DNA of 64,000 nt from Arthrobacter sp. Soc17.1.1.1 (GTDB taxonomy: Bacteria; Actinomycetota; Actinomycetes; Actinomycetales; Micrococcaceae). The stretch's first letter is position 1; the number at the start of each line of letters is the position of its first letter. A model generated the notes under the pieces. The model ran no database searches. It saw only the letters and a list, made by a program, of their open reading frames with translations, and was not told the origin of the DNA. The stretch covers positions 868,001 through 932,000 of the forward strand of contig NZ_JBAJII010000001.1 of NCBI RefSeq assembly GCF_036867195.1, in the 5' to 3' direction. Position numbers and translations under genes: made by a program. Positions 45,145 through 56,296 of the stretch are shown one piece after another.

Positions 45145-45759
45145 ATGCGCATAGTAGTCCTCGTCTCCGGCAGCGGTTCCAACCTCCAGGCCGTGATCGA
45201 CGCCGTCGCCGACGGCACCCTGAACATCACGCTCGCGGCCGTGGGCGCGGACCGGCCCGGCACCGGCGGCGTGCAGCGGGCGGCCGAGGCGGGCATCGCG
45301 ACCTTCGAGGTCGACTTCCGCCGGTACCCCGACCGGGCCGCGTGGAACCGGGCACTCACCGACGCCGTCGCTGCCCACGAGCCCGACTACGTGGTGTCCT
45401 CGGGCTTCATGCGGATCGTCGACCAGCACTTCCTGGACCGGTTCCCCGACCGCTACCTGAACACGCACCCGGCCCTGCTGCCCAGCTTCCCGGGGGCCCA
45501 CGGCGTCCGTGACGCCCTCGCCTACGGCGTCAAGGTCACGGGCTGCACGATCATGATCGCTGACGCCGGCGTGGACACCGGGCCCATCCTCGCCCAGGCG
45601 CCGGTCGCCGTCCTGCCCGACGACACGGAGGCCACCTTGCACGAGCGCATCAAGGTCGAGGAGCGCAGGCTCCTGATCGAGACCCTCGCGGGGCTCGCCG
45701 CGTCCGATGCCGCGTCCGCCACGTCCGCGGCCAGGTCCGACGCCGGGGCGGGCGCCTGA
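45145..45759 (+). CDS. purN: Phosphoribosylglycinamide formyltransferase
   Basis: A 204-residue GART enzyme: transfers formyl from 10-formyl-THF to GAR in purine synthesis. Start MRIVVLVSGSGSNLQA holds the phosphate loop; the catalytic Asn/His lie in NTHPALLPSFPG and the Asp in IADAGVDTGPI. A Ser/Ala tail of about 20 residues ends the protein. It is followed after one base by corA, and purH lies 2.5 kb further on the same strand. The start appears leaderless. Confidence 0.95.
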   Translation: MRIVVLVSGSGSNLQAVIDAVADGTLNITLAAVGADRPGTGGVQRAAEAGIATFEVDFRRYPDRAAWNRALTDAVAAHEPDYVVSSGFMRIVDQHFLDRFPDRYLNTHPALLPSFPGAHGVRDALAYGVKVTGCTIMIADAGVDTGPILAQAPVAVLPDDTEATLHERIKVEERRLLIETLAGLAASDAASATSAARSDAGAGA

Positions 45760-45760
45760 C

Positions 45761-46777
45761 ATGCCCCTGGTCGCGAACGCCGTCTACGTCGACGGGAAGA
45801 AGCGCATCAACCCGGAGACCCTGGACCAGACGTTCGAGATCATGCGGGACAGCGGCGGCATGGGCTGGATCGGCCTGTACCGGCCGGACCGCGAGGAGAT
45901 CAGCGCCGTCGAGGCCGAGTTCGGCCTCCACCCACTCGCCGTCGAAGACGCCACCAACGGCCACCAGCGCGCCAAGCTCGAACGCTACGAGGACACCCTC
46001 TTCCTCGTGCTGCGGCCGGCCCGGTACCTCGACGCCGAGGAGAAGGTCGAGTTCGGTGAGCTGCACATCTTCGTCGGGCAGGACTTCGTGGTGACCATCC
46101 GGCATGCGGAGTCGCCCGACCTCGGCATCGTGCGGCGCCGGCTCGAGGCCGACCCCGCGCTGCTGGGCACCGGGCCGCAGGCCGTGCTCTACGCGCTGCT
46201 GGACCAGGTGGTGGACGAGTACGGGCCCGTGGTGCAGGGACTCGAGAACGACATCGACGAGATCGAGAACGAGCTGTTCGGGGGAGCACCCGACGTCTCA
46301 CGCCGGATCTACGAGCTTCACCGCGAGGTCATCGAGTTCCAGCGGGCCGCGCAGCCCCTCGACGCCATGATGGACGGGCTCCTGCGGGGCTCGGAGAAGT
46401 ACGAGATGGACGCCGAACTCACGCGGAACCTGCGCGACGTGCAGGACCACGTGATCCGCGTCGTCGAACGCATCGCCACGTTCCGTACGCTGCTCCAGAA
46501 TGCGCTGACCGTGCACTCGACCCTCGTGGCCCAGCGGCAGAACGAGGAGATGACCCGGATGACGGAGACGTCACTGACGCAGGGCGAGGAGGTCAAGCGG
46601 ATCTCCTCCTGGGCGGCGATCCTCTTCGCACCCACCCTCATCGCCTCGATCTACGGCATGAACTTCGACGTGATGCCCGAGTTGCACTGGCAGCTCGGCT
46701 ACCCGTTCGCCCTCGTGCTCATGGTGGGCATGGGCGTGGGCCTGTACTGGGCGTTCAAGCGCAACCACTGGCTCTAG
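45761..46777 (+). CDS. corA: CorA-type magnesium/cobalt transporter
   Basis: A 338-residue CorA-family channel. The N-terminal cytoplasmic alpha/beta domain (residues 1-240) has [20 protein letters not shown] and [18 protein letters not shown]; two C-terminal helices carry the pore signature YGMNF, and the loop reads VMPELHW. The C-terminus is basic (KRNHWL). It should conduct divalent cations across the cell membrane. One base separates it from purN, so they form an operon. Confidence 0.94.
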   Translation: MPLVANAVYVDGKKRINPETLDQTFEIMRDSGGMGWIGLYRPDREEISAVEAEFGLHPLAVEDATNGHQRAKLERYEDTLFLVLRPARYLDAEEKVEFGELHIFVGQDFVVTIRHAESPDLGIVRRRLEADPALLGTGPQAVLYALLDQVVDEYGPVVQGLENDIDEIENELFGGAPDVSRRIYELHREVIEFQRAAQPLDAMMDGLLRGSEKYEMDAELTRNLRDVQDHVIRVVERIATFRTLLQNALTVHSTLVAQRQNEEMTRMTETSLTQGEEVKRISSWAAILFAPTLIASIYGMNFDVMPELHWQLGYPFALVLMVGMGVGLYWAFKRNHWL

Positions 46778-46803
46778 GCCCGGCCGCCTCGCGCCGCCGG
46801 GCC
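46777..46803. terminator. Candidate convergent terminator corA/MFS
   Basis: An 8-bp perfect stem (46777-46784 with 46796-46803) with an 11-base loop lies between the stops of corA and the MFS gene. No T tract. Confidence 0.4.
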
Positions 46804-46811
46804 CCGCTCCG

Positions 46812-48164
46812 TCAGTGCAGCCGCGCGCTCCTGGTCTCCGGGGCGTTGAACGCCATGAACACCACGGCCAGCAGCACGAGCCCGCCCGTGAGGGCGAATG
46901 TGAGCGGGAGGCCGAGGAGCGGCCAGAGCAGGGTGCCGAAGATCAGCGGCACGAGGCCCGCGCCCACCCGGGAGACGGTCGAGGCCCAGCCGAAGCCGCT
47001 GCCCCGCAGTTCCGTGGGGTACAGCTCCGAGACGTACGTGTAGAGCACGGGGATGGCCACCTGCACCACGAACCCGAAGCCGAGCAGCCAGGCCGTCGCC
47101 ACGGCGGGCAGGTCCAGGGTCAGTGCGAAGGCCACGAGGAGCAGCGCCGATCCCGGGCCCGTGATGGCGAGGAGCCACTTCCGGCCGATCCGCTCCACGA
47201 GCAGGGCTGCGGCGACGACCCCGAGGAAGCCGACACCCGTCATGAACGTGGTGGTGATGAACGCGACGGACTGGGCGTAGCCGGAGGCGATGAGGATCCG
47301 CGGCATCCACGTCAGCGCGCCGTAGTAGACGAGCAGGATCGTGAGGAACAGGCTCCACGCGGTCAGCGTGATGCGCCAGTCGTAGCGCCACAGGCCGGTG
47401 AGCTGCCCCGAGATGCTGCCGAGGGACAGGCGGGGGATGTCCTCCGGATCGGGCAGGCGCCAGGCGCGCTCCGTCGCGCCGGTCCGGGCGACGAGGCCGT
47501 CGATGACCTCCCGTGCCTCCTCCTGCCGACCGCGCTGCACGAGGTAGAGCGGGGACTCGGGAACACCACGCCGCACCCAGAACACGAGGAGCGCGGGGAG
47601 CACCATGACGAGCATCGCGTAGCGCCAGTCGCCGAACTGCGCGACGACCGCCGTCGTCACCACCCCGCACAAAAAGGCGCCCACGGGCCACCACGCGTCC
47701 ATGGCCGTGAGGACCCGGCCGCGCTGGCGCCGCGGGGTGAACTCGCCGACCAGTGCGTAGTCCACCGGGATGCAGCCGCCGAGGCCGAAGCCCGCGAGGA
47801 ACCGGAACACGCAGAACCAGACGATGTCGGGGGAGAACGCCCCGAGCACCGTGAAGACGGAGAAGACGAGCAGCGTCAGGGTGAACGCCTTCTTGCGGCC
47901 GATGATGTCCGCCACCGACCCCCAGGCGAACGCGCCGACGGCCATGCCGATCAGGTTCGACGTCGCGATCCACGCGGCCTGGCCGGAGGAGAGCCCCCAG
48001 TCGCCGATGAGCAGGGGGATCAGGTAGGCGTTGAGGGTGACGTCCCAGGCGTCGAACATGAAGCCGAGGCCGCCGATGAGGAAGATCTTCCCCTGGACCT
48101 TCCAGCGCCAGGGGAGGTCCTGCACCACCTGGTCGCCGGTGGGGAGCTGTGTGTTGATGCTCAT
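46812..48164 (-). CDS. MFS transporter (sugar porter / NiaP-like)
   Basis: A 450-residue major facilitator with twelve helices. The loop 2-3 motif is GRKKAFTL, the next helix has [20 protein letters not shown] followed by [11 protein letters not shown], and the second half has LVERIGRKW. This style fits the SV2/NiaP or aromatic-acid groups more than true sugar transporters; substrate unknown. ATG 48164 has AAGG about 6 bases upstream. Divergent from purH over 165 bases. Confidence 0.88.
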   Translation of the reverse strand: MSINTQLPTGDQVVQDLPWRWKVQGKIFLIGGLGFMFDAWDVTLNAYLIPLLIGDWGLSSGQAAWIATSNLIGMAVGAFAWGSVADIIGRKKAFTLTLLVFSVFTVLGAFSPDIVWFCVFRFLAGFGLGGCIPVDYALVGEFTPRRQRGRVLTAMDAWWPVGAFLCGVVTTAVVAQFGDWRYAMLVMVLPALLVFWVRRGVPESPLYLVQRGRQEEAREVIDGLVARTGATERAWRLPDPEDIPRLSLGSISGQLTGLWRYDWRITLTAWSLFLTILLVYYGALTWMPRILIASGYAQSVAFITTTFMTGVGFLGVVAAALLVERIGRKWLLAITGPGSALLLVAFALTLDLPAVATAWLLGFGFVVQVAIPVLYTYVSELYPTELRGSGFGWASTVSRVGAGLVPLIFGTLLWPLLGLPLTFALTGGLVLLAVVFMAFNAPETRSARLH

Positions 48165-48244
48165 GATGCCTTCGTCGAGGGGGCCGGGTACTGCGAGAAC
48201 TGTACCGGGAAGCACCCCCGCGGGATCGCCCGGCTGCCGGGGGA

Positions 48245-48272
48245 GTGCGGGACCGGCGAGGCGGTCCCGCAC
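48245..48272. promoter_or_regulatory. Perfect 11-bp inverted repeat upstream of purH
   Basis: GTGCGGGACCG (48245-48255) and its exact reverse complement (48262-48272) flank a 6-base centre. It ends 10 bases before the purH -10 box, i.e. over the expected -35 region, which suits a repressor operator; it could also fold as a terminator-like hairpin for nothing annotated here. Confidence 0.45.
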
Positions 48273-48281
48273 GCCACCGGC

Positions 48282-48289
48282 TATAGACT
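48282..48289 (+). promoter_or_regulatory. purH -10 region TATAGACT
   Basis: TATAGACTGG contains two overlapping -10 matches (TATAGA, TAGACT) about 45 bases upstream of GTG 48330. Confidence 0.5.
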
Positions 48290-48329
48290 GGTGCGCGACC
48301 CCGGCGACCCCCGACTGACGGAGAACTGC

Positions 48330-49931
48330 GTGAGCCCCCACCTCGACCGTGTCCCCATCCGTCGAGCACTGATCTCGGTGTTCGACAAGACCGGCCTGGA
48401 GGAGCTGGCCCAGGGCCTGCACCGGGCGGGCGTCTCGATCGTCTCCACCGGCTCGACGGCGCAGCGCATCGCCGCCGCAGGCGTCCCCGTGACGGAGGTG
48501 TCCGAGGTAACCGGTTTCCAGGAGACCCTCGACGGGCGCGTGAAGACCCTCCACCCCAAGGTGCACGCTGGGATCCTCGCGGACCGCCGCCGCCAGGAGC
48601 ACGTGGACCAGCTGGCCGAGCTCGACATCGAGGCCTTCGACCTCGTGGTCGTGAACCTCTACCCCTTCGTGGAGACGGTCCGCTCGGGTGCGGACTCCGA
48701 CGCCGTCGTCGAACAGATCGACATCGGCGGCCCGGCCATGGTCCGCTCCGCGGCCAAGAACCACCCGTCGGTCGCCGTCGTCGTCGATCCGGCCCGGTAC
48801 GCCGACGTGGTCGCCGCGGCGGCCGACGGCGGTTTCGACCTGAGGGCACGACGCCGGCTGGCCGCGCTCGCCTTCGCGCACACCGCCGCGTACGACACCG
48901 CCGTCGCGTCCTGGACGGCCGAGCAGTTCGACACCGACGACGACGACTTCTCCTGGCCCGGGTACGCGGGCCTCGCGCTGGAGCGCTCCGAGGTGCTCCG
49001 CTACGGCGAGAACCCGCACCAGCAGGCGGCGCTGTACGTGGAGAAGGGCGCGACGCCGGGGATCGCCCAGGCGGACCAGCTCCACGGCAAGGCCATGAGC
49101 TACAACAACTTCGTCGACGCCGACGCAGCCCTCCGCGCGGCCTTCGACTTCGACGAGCCCGCCGTCGCCATCATCAAGCACGCCAACCCCTGCGGCGTGG
49201 CCGTCGGTTCGGCCGACGCCGAGGACCCGATCGCGGACGCCCACGCCAAGGCGCACGCCTGCGACCCGGTGTCGGCCTTCGGCGGGGTCATCGCCGCGAA
49301 TCGCGAGGTCGCGGCCCGCATGGCGGAGACCGTGAAGGACATCTTCACGGAGGTGGTGATCGCGCCGTCGTTCTCCGCCGAGGCCGTGGAGATCCTCTCG
49401 CAGAAGAAGAACATCCGGCTGCTGACCCTGCCCGAGGGCTACGGCCGCAACCCCGTGGAGTTCCGCCAGGTGTCCGGGGGAGTCCTCATGCAGGTCGCCG
49501 ACACCCTCGACGCCGACGGCGACGACCCCTCGGGCTGGACGCTCGCCGCCGGGGAGCGCGCCGACGACGCCACGCTCGCCGACCTCCGGTTCGCCTGGAC
49601 GGCCTGCCGGGCCGCGAAGTCCAACGCGATCCTGCTGGCCAGGGACGGCGCCTCCGTCGGTGTCGGGATGGGCCAGGTAAACCGCGTGGACTCCTGCCGC
49701 CTCGCCGTCGAGCGCGCCAACACGCTCGCCGACACCGAGCGGGCCCGCGGGTCCGTGGCGGCGTCGGACGCGTTCTTCCCCTTCGCCGACGGGCTCCAGA
49801 TCCTGCTCGACGCCGGTGTCCGCGCCGTCGTCCAGCCCGGCGGGTCGGTGCGGGACCAGGAGGTCGTCGACGCCGCGAACGCTGCCGGCGTCACCCTGTA
49901 CCTGACGGGCGCGCGCCACTTCTTCCACTGA
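48330..49931 (+). CDS. purH: Bifunctional AICAR formyltransferase / IMP cyclohydrolase
   Basis: A 533-residue enzyme for the last two steps of IMP synthesis. Residues 1-200 are the MGS-like cyclohydrolase domain ([49 protein letters not shown]). Residues 200-533 are the formyltransferase ([15 protein letters not shown] without gap errors as [63 protein letters not shown]). GTG 48330 has CGGAG about 7 bases upstream. Confidence 0.96.
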   Translation: MSPHLDRVPIRRALISVFDKTGLEELAQGLHRAGVSIVSTGSTAQRIAAAGVPVTEVSEVTGFQETLDGRVKTLHPKVHAGILADRRRQEHVDQLAELDIEAFDLVVVNLYPFVETVRSGADSDAVVEQIDIGGPAMVRSAAKNHPSVAVVVDPARYADVVAAAADGGFDLRARRRLAALAFAHTAAYDTAVASWTAEQFDTDDDDFSWPGYAGLALERSEVLRYGENPHQQAALYVEKGATPGIAQADQLHGKAMSYNNFVDADAALRAAFDFDEPAVAIIKHANPCGVAVGSADAEDPIADAHAKAHACDPVSAFGGVIAANREVAARMAETVKDIFTEVVIAPSFSAEAVEILSQKKNIRLLTLPEGYGRNPVEFRQVSGGVLMQVADTLDADGDDPSGWTLAAGERADDATLADLRFAWTACRAAKSNAILLARDGASVGVGMGQVNRVDSCRLAVERANTLADTERARGSVAASDAFFPFADGLQILLDAGVRAVVQPGGSVRDQEVVDAANAAGVTLYLTGARHFFH

Positions 49932-52262
<2,331 letters not shown>

Positions 52263-52284
52263 TTCCCCACCCGGTTCCTCACCG

Positions 52285-52322
52285 ATCAGCCGGCGTACCG
52301 CTCACGCGGTACGTCGGCTGAT
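52285..52322 (+). terminator. Terminator of icd
   Basis: A 17-bp stem (52285-52301 with 52306-52322) with a single G-T pair and a TCAC loop, followed by TACTTTAA. One of the strongest hairpins in the window. Confidence 0.85.
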
Positions 52323-52339
52323 TACTTTAAGAACAACCA

Positions 52340-52369
52340 TTTACATGCGTCACACGACGGGTCTATGGT
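52340..52369 (+). promoter_or_regulatory. Promoter of the secreted-protein pair
   Basis: A -35 box TTTACA (52340-52345) and a -10 box TATGGT (52364-52369) are 18 bases apart, in AT-richer DNA after the icd terminator, and about 33 bases upstream of ATG 52403. Confidence 0.5.
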
Positions 52370-52402
52370 GGCTCCACGGTCTCAACCTGGGGTGGTGTAG
52401 CA

Positions 52403-53488
52403 ATGAAGATGCAGAAGCGTCGGTCTCCCGCTACCACCCTGCGCGTGTCGCTCCTGACCGGCCTCGGAGCCCTCGGCTGGCTGGCCCTCGGGGCCACCGG
52501 AGCCTCGGCCGCCGAGTCTCCCCGCGACGCCGGTCTCCTCGAATCGTTCGTCGGCATCGTCGATTCCGTGACCGCACCCGCCGTGTCCTCCCTCTCCACG
52601 CCGCTCTCCCCGGTGGCCCCCGCGGCGCCGGCATCCGCTGCCGCGCGGCCGGTCCTCGCAGATCTCCCCGTCGTCCCCGACCTCGTGGCCCGCGTGCCGC
52701 AGGTCGTCGCGCAGCCGGCGGGCACCGTTTTCGCCCCTGTGACCTCGACGGTCGACTCCCTCGTCGCCCAGGTGCCGATCGTGCACTCCCTGGTCCCCGC
52801 CGGGACGGTCACGGGTGTGACCTCCCCGGTGATCGGGGTCGTCGACGGAGCTGTCGGTCACGTCACCGCGCCGGTGCTCGAAGCAGTCGCGCCGGTCACG
52901 GGGGTCGTGACCCCGGTGGTCGACGCCGTCGTCCCGGCTCCGGGCGTAATTCCTCCCGTCGACGTCGTCCCCCTGCCCGCGGCCGTGCCTGGTGCTGCTC
53001 CCGCAGTCCCCACGGTCGATACCCTCCCTGGCATCCAGGAAGCATCTGCCGAGCCGGTCCGTGCCGACGTCGCCGCCTCCGACGGTGTCACCCCCGCTTC
53101 CGGCGGAGCGGTCCAGGAGGCGCATCGGAGCGGCTCTGCTGCTCCCGACCACAGCGTCGGAGCAGCCGGCCGGAACAGTTCCGTCCTGCCGGTCACCGCG
53201 GCCAGCGTCGCCGGGGACATCGCAGACTCCATTGCCCCCGTTCTCGCCCCCGTCGTCGTAGGTATCGCTCAGGCGACGACCGCCGTGCCGGACCTGCCGA
53301 CCGCGCCCATCGCCGTGTCTGCGGGCGCCCTGGCGTCCATGACCGCCGGCGGAACCTCGGCGCCGCTCGCGGCGCTCAGCGGCGCGGCCCTCCTCCTCGT
53401 CGTCCTGCTCTCCCGCCGTGCCGACCGCTCCGCGGTGGCCGGCCTTCCGACGTCCCCCAGCTTCGATCCCGGCTCCTCTCCGGACTAG
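52403..53488 (+). CDS. Secreted Val/Pro/Ala-rich protein with C-terminal membrane helix
   Basis: A 361-residue exported protein. A basic start and hydrophobic stretch end in the signal-peptidase site ASAAES near residue 36. The mature part is low-complexity, with irregular repeats of the kind PVxxVVxPV (TSPVIGVVDGAVGHVTAPVL, APVTGVVTPVVDAVVP), only one Asn pair and no Cys. A hydrophobic helix (LAALSGAALLLVVLL) followed by Arg-Arg near the C-terminus would hold it in the membrane; there is no sortase motif before it. No family recognised. It lies 84 bases upstream of the multi-chaplin gene and is probably co-transcribed with it. Confidence 0.8.
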   Translation: MKMQKRRSPATTLRVSLLTGLGALGWLALGATGASAAESPRDAGLLESFVGIVDSVTAPAVSSLSTPLSPVAPAAPASAAARPVLADLPVVPDLVARVPQVVAQPAGTVFAPVTSTVDSLVAQVPIVHSLVPAGTVTGVTSPVIGVVDGAVGHVTAPVLEAVAPVTGVVTPVVDAVVPAPGVIPPVDVVPLPAAVPGAAPAVPTVDTLPGIQEASAEPVRADVAASDGVTPASGGAVQEAHRSGSAAPDHSVGAAGRNSSVLPVTAASVAGDIADSIAPVLAPVVVGIAQATTAVPDLPTAPIAVSAGALASMTAGGTSAPLAALSGAALLLVVLLSRRADRSAVAGLPTSPSFDPGSSPD

Positions 53489-53572
53489 TGGTGGCCTCGC
53501 CGTGCTCCGCGCGGCTGACGGCTCACGACGCCTCGGGCGTCCCCACACCACTTCGATCCACAGGAGAACATC

Positions 53573-56209
53573 ATGCGTACATGCGTGCAGCGCGGGCTCT
53601 ACGGGGCCCTTCTAGCCGGGGGCGTCATCGTCCTCGGGGCAGGGTCGGCAGCAGCTGCGGACCTTTCCGCAACAACCGATACCGAGCCGGCTACGAGTCT
53701 CGGAACCGTCATCACCGCACCCCTGCAGTCCGGGACCACGAGCGGTTCGGTCATCCAGGAGACCGTCGTCTCGCTCGATGCTTCCCTCGACCTCGACCTC
53801 GGTATCGTCGGCAGTGACTCCACCGGTGGGCTACTCGACGGCGGGCTGCTCGGCGGGGGAGTCCTCGGCGGGAACGTGATCTCGCCCGAGATCGTGGTGC
53901 CGGTGAATTTGTCGGGCAACTCGGTGTCCGTGATCGGTGATTCGTCGTCGGCAGGCGCATCCGGGTCGACCGGATCGACCGGTGGCTCGGCTCCCGCTCC
54001 GGCTCCTGCTCCGGCCCCTGCTCCGGCTCCGGCCCCTGCCCCTGCTCCGGCTGACGGCGGGCTGCTCGGTGGGGGAGTCCTCGGTGGGAACGTGATCTCG
54101 CCCGAGATCGTGGTGCCGGTAAATTTGTCGGGCAACTCGGTGTCCGTGCTCGGTGATGCGTCGTCGGCAGGCGCATCCGGGTCGACCGGATCGGCCGGTG
54201 GCTCGGCCGCCGCTCCTGCTCCTGCTCCGTCTCCGGCTGACGGCGGGCTGCTCGGTGGCATCGTGGACGGGAACGTGATCTCGCCCGAGATTGTGGTGCC
54301 GGTGAATCTGTCCGGTAACTCGGTGTCGGTGCTGGGTGATTCGTCGACGGCAGGCGGATCCGGGTCGACCGGATCAACCGGTGGCTCGGCTCCCGCTCCC
54401 GCTCCGACCCCTGCTCCCGCTCCGACTCCGGCTCCGGCTGACGGCGGGTTGCTCGGTGGCATCGTGGACGGGAACGTGATCTCGCCCGAGATCGTGGTGC
54501 CGGTGAACCTGTCGGGCAACTCGGTGTCCGTGTTCGGTGATTCGTCGTCGGCAGGCGGATCCGGGTCGACCGGATCGACCGGTGGCTCGGCTCCCGCTCC
54601 CGCTCCGGCTCCTGCTCCGGCTGACGGCGGGTTGCTCGGTGGCATCGTGGACGGGAACGTGATCTCGCCCGAGATCGTGGTGCCGGTGAATCTGTCGGGC
54701 AACTCGGTGTCCGTGATCGGTGATTCGTCGACGGCAGGCGGATCCGGATCGACCGGATCGACCGGTGGCTCGGCTCCTGCTCCCGCTCCTGCTCCCGCTC
54801 CTGCTCCCGCTCCTGCTGACGGCGGGTTGCTCGGTGGGGGAGTCCTCGGTGGGAACGTAATCTCGCCTGTGGTCACGATCCCGGTGACCGTCGGCTGTAA
54901 CGATGTCACCCTGATCGGTGACAGTGCCTCTGATTGCGCGAGCGGTTCCGCCGGGACCACCGGTACGACGCCCGGCACGACGCCTGGCACTACTGATGGC
55001 GGCATCCTCGACGGAAATGTGATCTCGCCTGTGGTCACGGTCCCGGTGAACGTCGGCTGCAACGATGTCACCGTGATCGGCGATAGCGCCTCCGATTGCA
55101 CGAGCGGGGCCACCGGGTCCACCGGCACGATTGGCGCCACCCCTGGCACGCCTGGCACCACCCCTGGCACGACGCCTGGCGGCATCCTCGACGGAAATGT
55201 GATCTCGCCTGTGGTCACGGTCCCGGTGAACGTCGGCTGCAACGACGTGACCCTGATTGGTGACAGTGCCTCTGATTGCACGACCGGTTCCACTGGTTCC
55301 ACCGGCACGACTCCTGGCACCACCCCTGGCACGACGCCTGGCGGCATCCTCGACGGAAATGTGATCTCGCCTGTGGTCACGGTCCCGGTGAACGTCGGCT
55401 GCAACGACGTGACCCTGATCGGCGACAGTGTCTCTGATTGCACGACCGGTTCCACCGGCACCACGCCCGGCACCACGCCCGGCACGACGCCCGGCACTAC
55501 CCCTGGCACCACTCCTGGCGGCATCCTCGACGGGAACGTGATCGCACCTGTGGTCACGGTCCCGGTGAACGTCGGCTGCAACGGTGTGGCCCTGATCGGT
55601 GACAGTGTCTCTGATTGCACGACCGGTTCCACTGGTTCCACCGGCACGACTCCTGGCACCACCCCTGGCACGGCGCCCGGCACGACGCCTGGCGGCATCC
55701 TCGACGAAAATGTGATCTCGCCTGTGGTCACGATCCCGGTGAACGTCGGCTGCAACGGCGTCACCCTGATTGGCAACAGCGCCACCGACTGCGGCGCCGG
55801 CGCCGGTGTTCCGACGACCCCGACCACTCCGACGACCCCGACCATCCCGACCCCGACGACTCCGACCACTCCGACGACTCCGACGACCCCGACGACCCCG
55901 GCCACCCCTGACATCCCCGGATCGGGCGACAACGATGGCGGCACCGATGACGGCGGCTCGGATGACGCCGACGTAGCGGTAACGATTCGCGACACCGCAA
56001 CCGGTACCGCCCCGGGCACGATCTCCGTGGCGAGCAATTCGGTGAACGTGACCACGGCCGCCGGTGCAGCCGGCGCGGCACCGAGCACCCCGAAGGCCCT
56101 CGCCTCCACGGGCTTCGCCGAGCAGCAGATCCTGCTCGTCGGCTCCCTGCTGCTCCTCGCCGGCGCAGGCGGCCTGCTGGCCGCCCGACGCCCGAAGGCA
56201 GACGCATAG
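53573..56209 (+). CDS. Multi-chaplin surface protein with eleven chaplin-like domains and LAxTG sorting signal
   Basis: An 878-residue secreted protein. Signal peptide 1-29 (ending AGSAAAAD). Eleven chaplin-like units have their NVI/NVIxP core at residues 101, 173, 234, 301, 362, 428, 482, 542, 596, 655 and 713. Units 1-5 read VVPVNLSGNSVSV-IGDSS with no Cys and are joined by Ala-Pro linkers; units 6-11 read VPVNVGCNDVTLIGDSASDC with two Cys and are joined by Thr-Pro-Gly linkers. A Thr-Pro stalk, an acidic patch, the sortase signal LASTG (843-847), a hydrophobic helix and an Arg tail (ARRPKADA) end it. Chaplins of Streptomyces are amyloid-forming surfactants; long ones are wall-anchored by class E sortase at LAxTG. 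Eleven domains is far above the usual one or two. Ribosome site CAGGAG lies 7 bases before ATG 53573. Confidence 0.88.
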   Translation: MRTCVQRGLYGALLAGGVIVLGAGSAAAADLSATTDTEPATSLGTVITAPLQSGTTSGSVIQETVVSLDASLDLDLGIVGSDSTGGLLDGGLLGGGVLGGNVISPEIVVPVNLSGNSVSVIGDSSSAGASGSTGSTGGSAPAPAPAPAPAPAPAPAPAPADGGLLGGGVLGGNVISPEIVVPVNLSGNSVSVLGDASSAGASGSTGSAGGSAAAPAPAPSPADGGLLGGIVDGNVISPEIVVPVNLSGNSVSVLGDSSTAGGSGSTGSTGGSAPAPAPTPAPAPTPAPADGGLLGGIVDGNVISPEIVVPVNLSGNSVSVFGDSSSAGGSGSTGSTGGSAPAPAPAPAPADGGLLGGIVDGNVISPEIVVPVNLSGNSVSVIGDSSTAGGSGSTGSTGGSAPAPAPAPAPAPAPADGGLLGGGVLGGNVISPVVTIPVTVGCNDVTLIGDSASDCASGSAGTTGTTPGTTPGTTDGGILDGNVISPVVTVPVNVGCNDVTVIGDSASDCTSGATGSTGTIGATPGTPGTTPGTTPGGILDGNVISPVVTVPVNVGCNDVTLIGDSASDCTTGSTGSTGTTPGTTPGTTPGGILDGNVISPVVTVPVNVGCNDVTLIGDSVSDCTTGSTGTTPGTTPGTTPGTTPGTTPGGILDGNVIAPVVTVPVNVGCNGVALIGDSVSDCTTGSTGSTGTTPGTTPGTAPGTTPGGILDENVISPVVTIPVNVGCNGVTLIGNSATDCGAGAGVPTTPTTPTTPTIPTPTTPTTPTTPTTPTTPATPDIPGSGDNDGGTDDGGSDDADVAVTIRDTATGTAPGTISVASNSVNVTTAAGAAGAAPSTPKALASTGFAEQQILLVGSLLLLAGAGGLLAARRPKADA
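53850..55790 (+). repeat. Eleven tandem 160-215-base repeats in the multi-chaplin gene
   Basis: Each repeat carries an (A/G)AAYGTGATCTCGCCYG core, with starts at 53873, 54089, 54272, 54473, 54656, 54854, 55016, 55196, 55358, 55535 and 55709. Neighbours are nearly identical in DNA, and the linkers contain 6- and 9-base microrepeats (GCTCCG/GCTCCC and ACGCCTGGC/ACCCCTGGC types). Two blocks: five units, then six. Confidence 0.9.
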
Positions 56210-56232
56210 CGGATCCTGAACGCGAACTAGAA

Positions 56233-56272
56233 AGGACGGGCCCCCGCAGCGGAAGCTGCGGGGGCCCGTCCT
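56233..56272. terminator. Terminator after the multi-chaplin gene
   Basis: A perfect 18-bp stem (56233-56250 with 56255-56272) with a GGAA loop, between two converging genes; serves both strands. No T tract. Confidence 0.85.
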
Positions 56273-56296
56273 GCGGCGTGCGTCGGCCGCGGCTCG

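Noticed and set aside
53850..55790. CRISPR-like or VNTR-like array of regular repeats
   Set aside because: The repeats are translated in one frame as chaplin-like domains, are far longer than CRISPR repeats, and no cas gene is near.
53599..56109. An 836-codon antisense frame in the chaplin gene, rich in Val, Pro and Gly
   Set aside because: The opposite frame has the signal peptide, ribosome site and sorting signal; this one has none.
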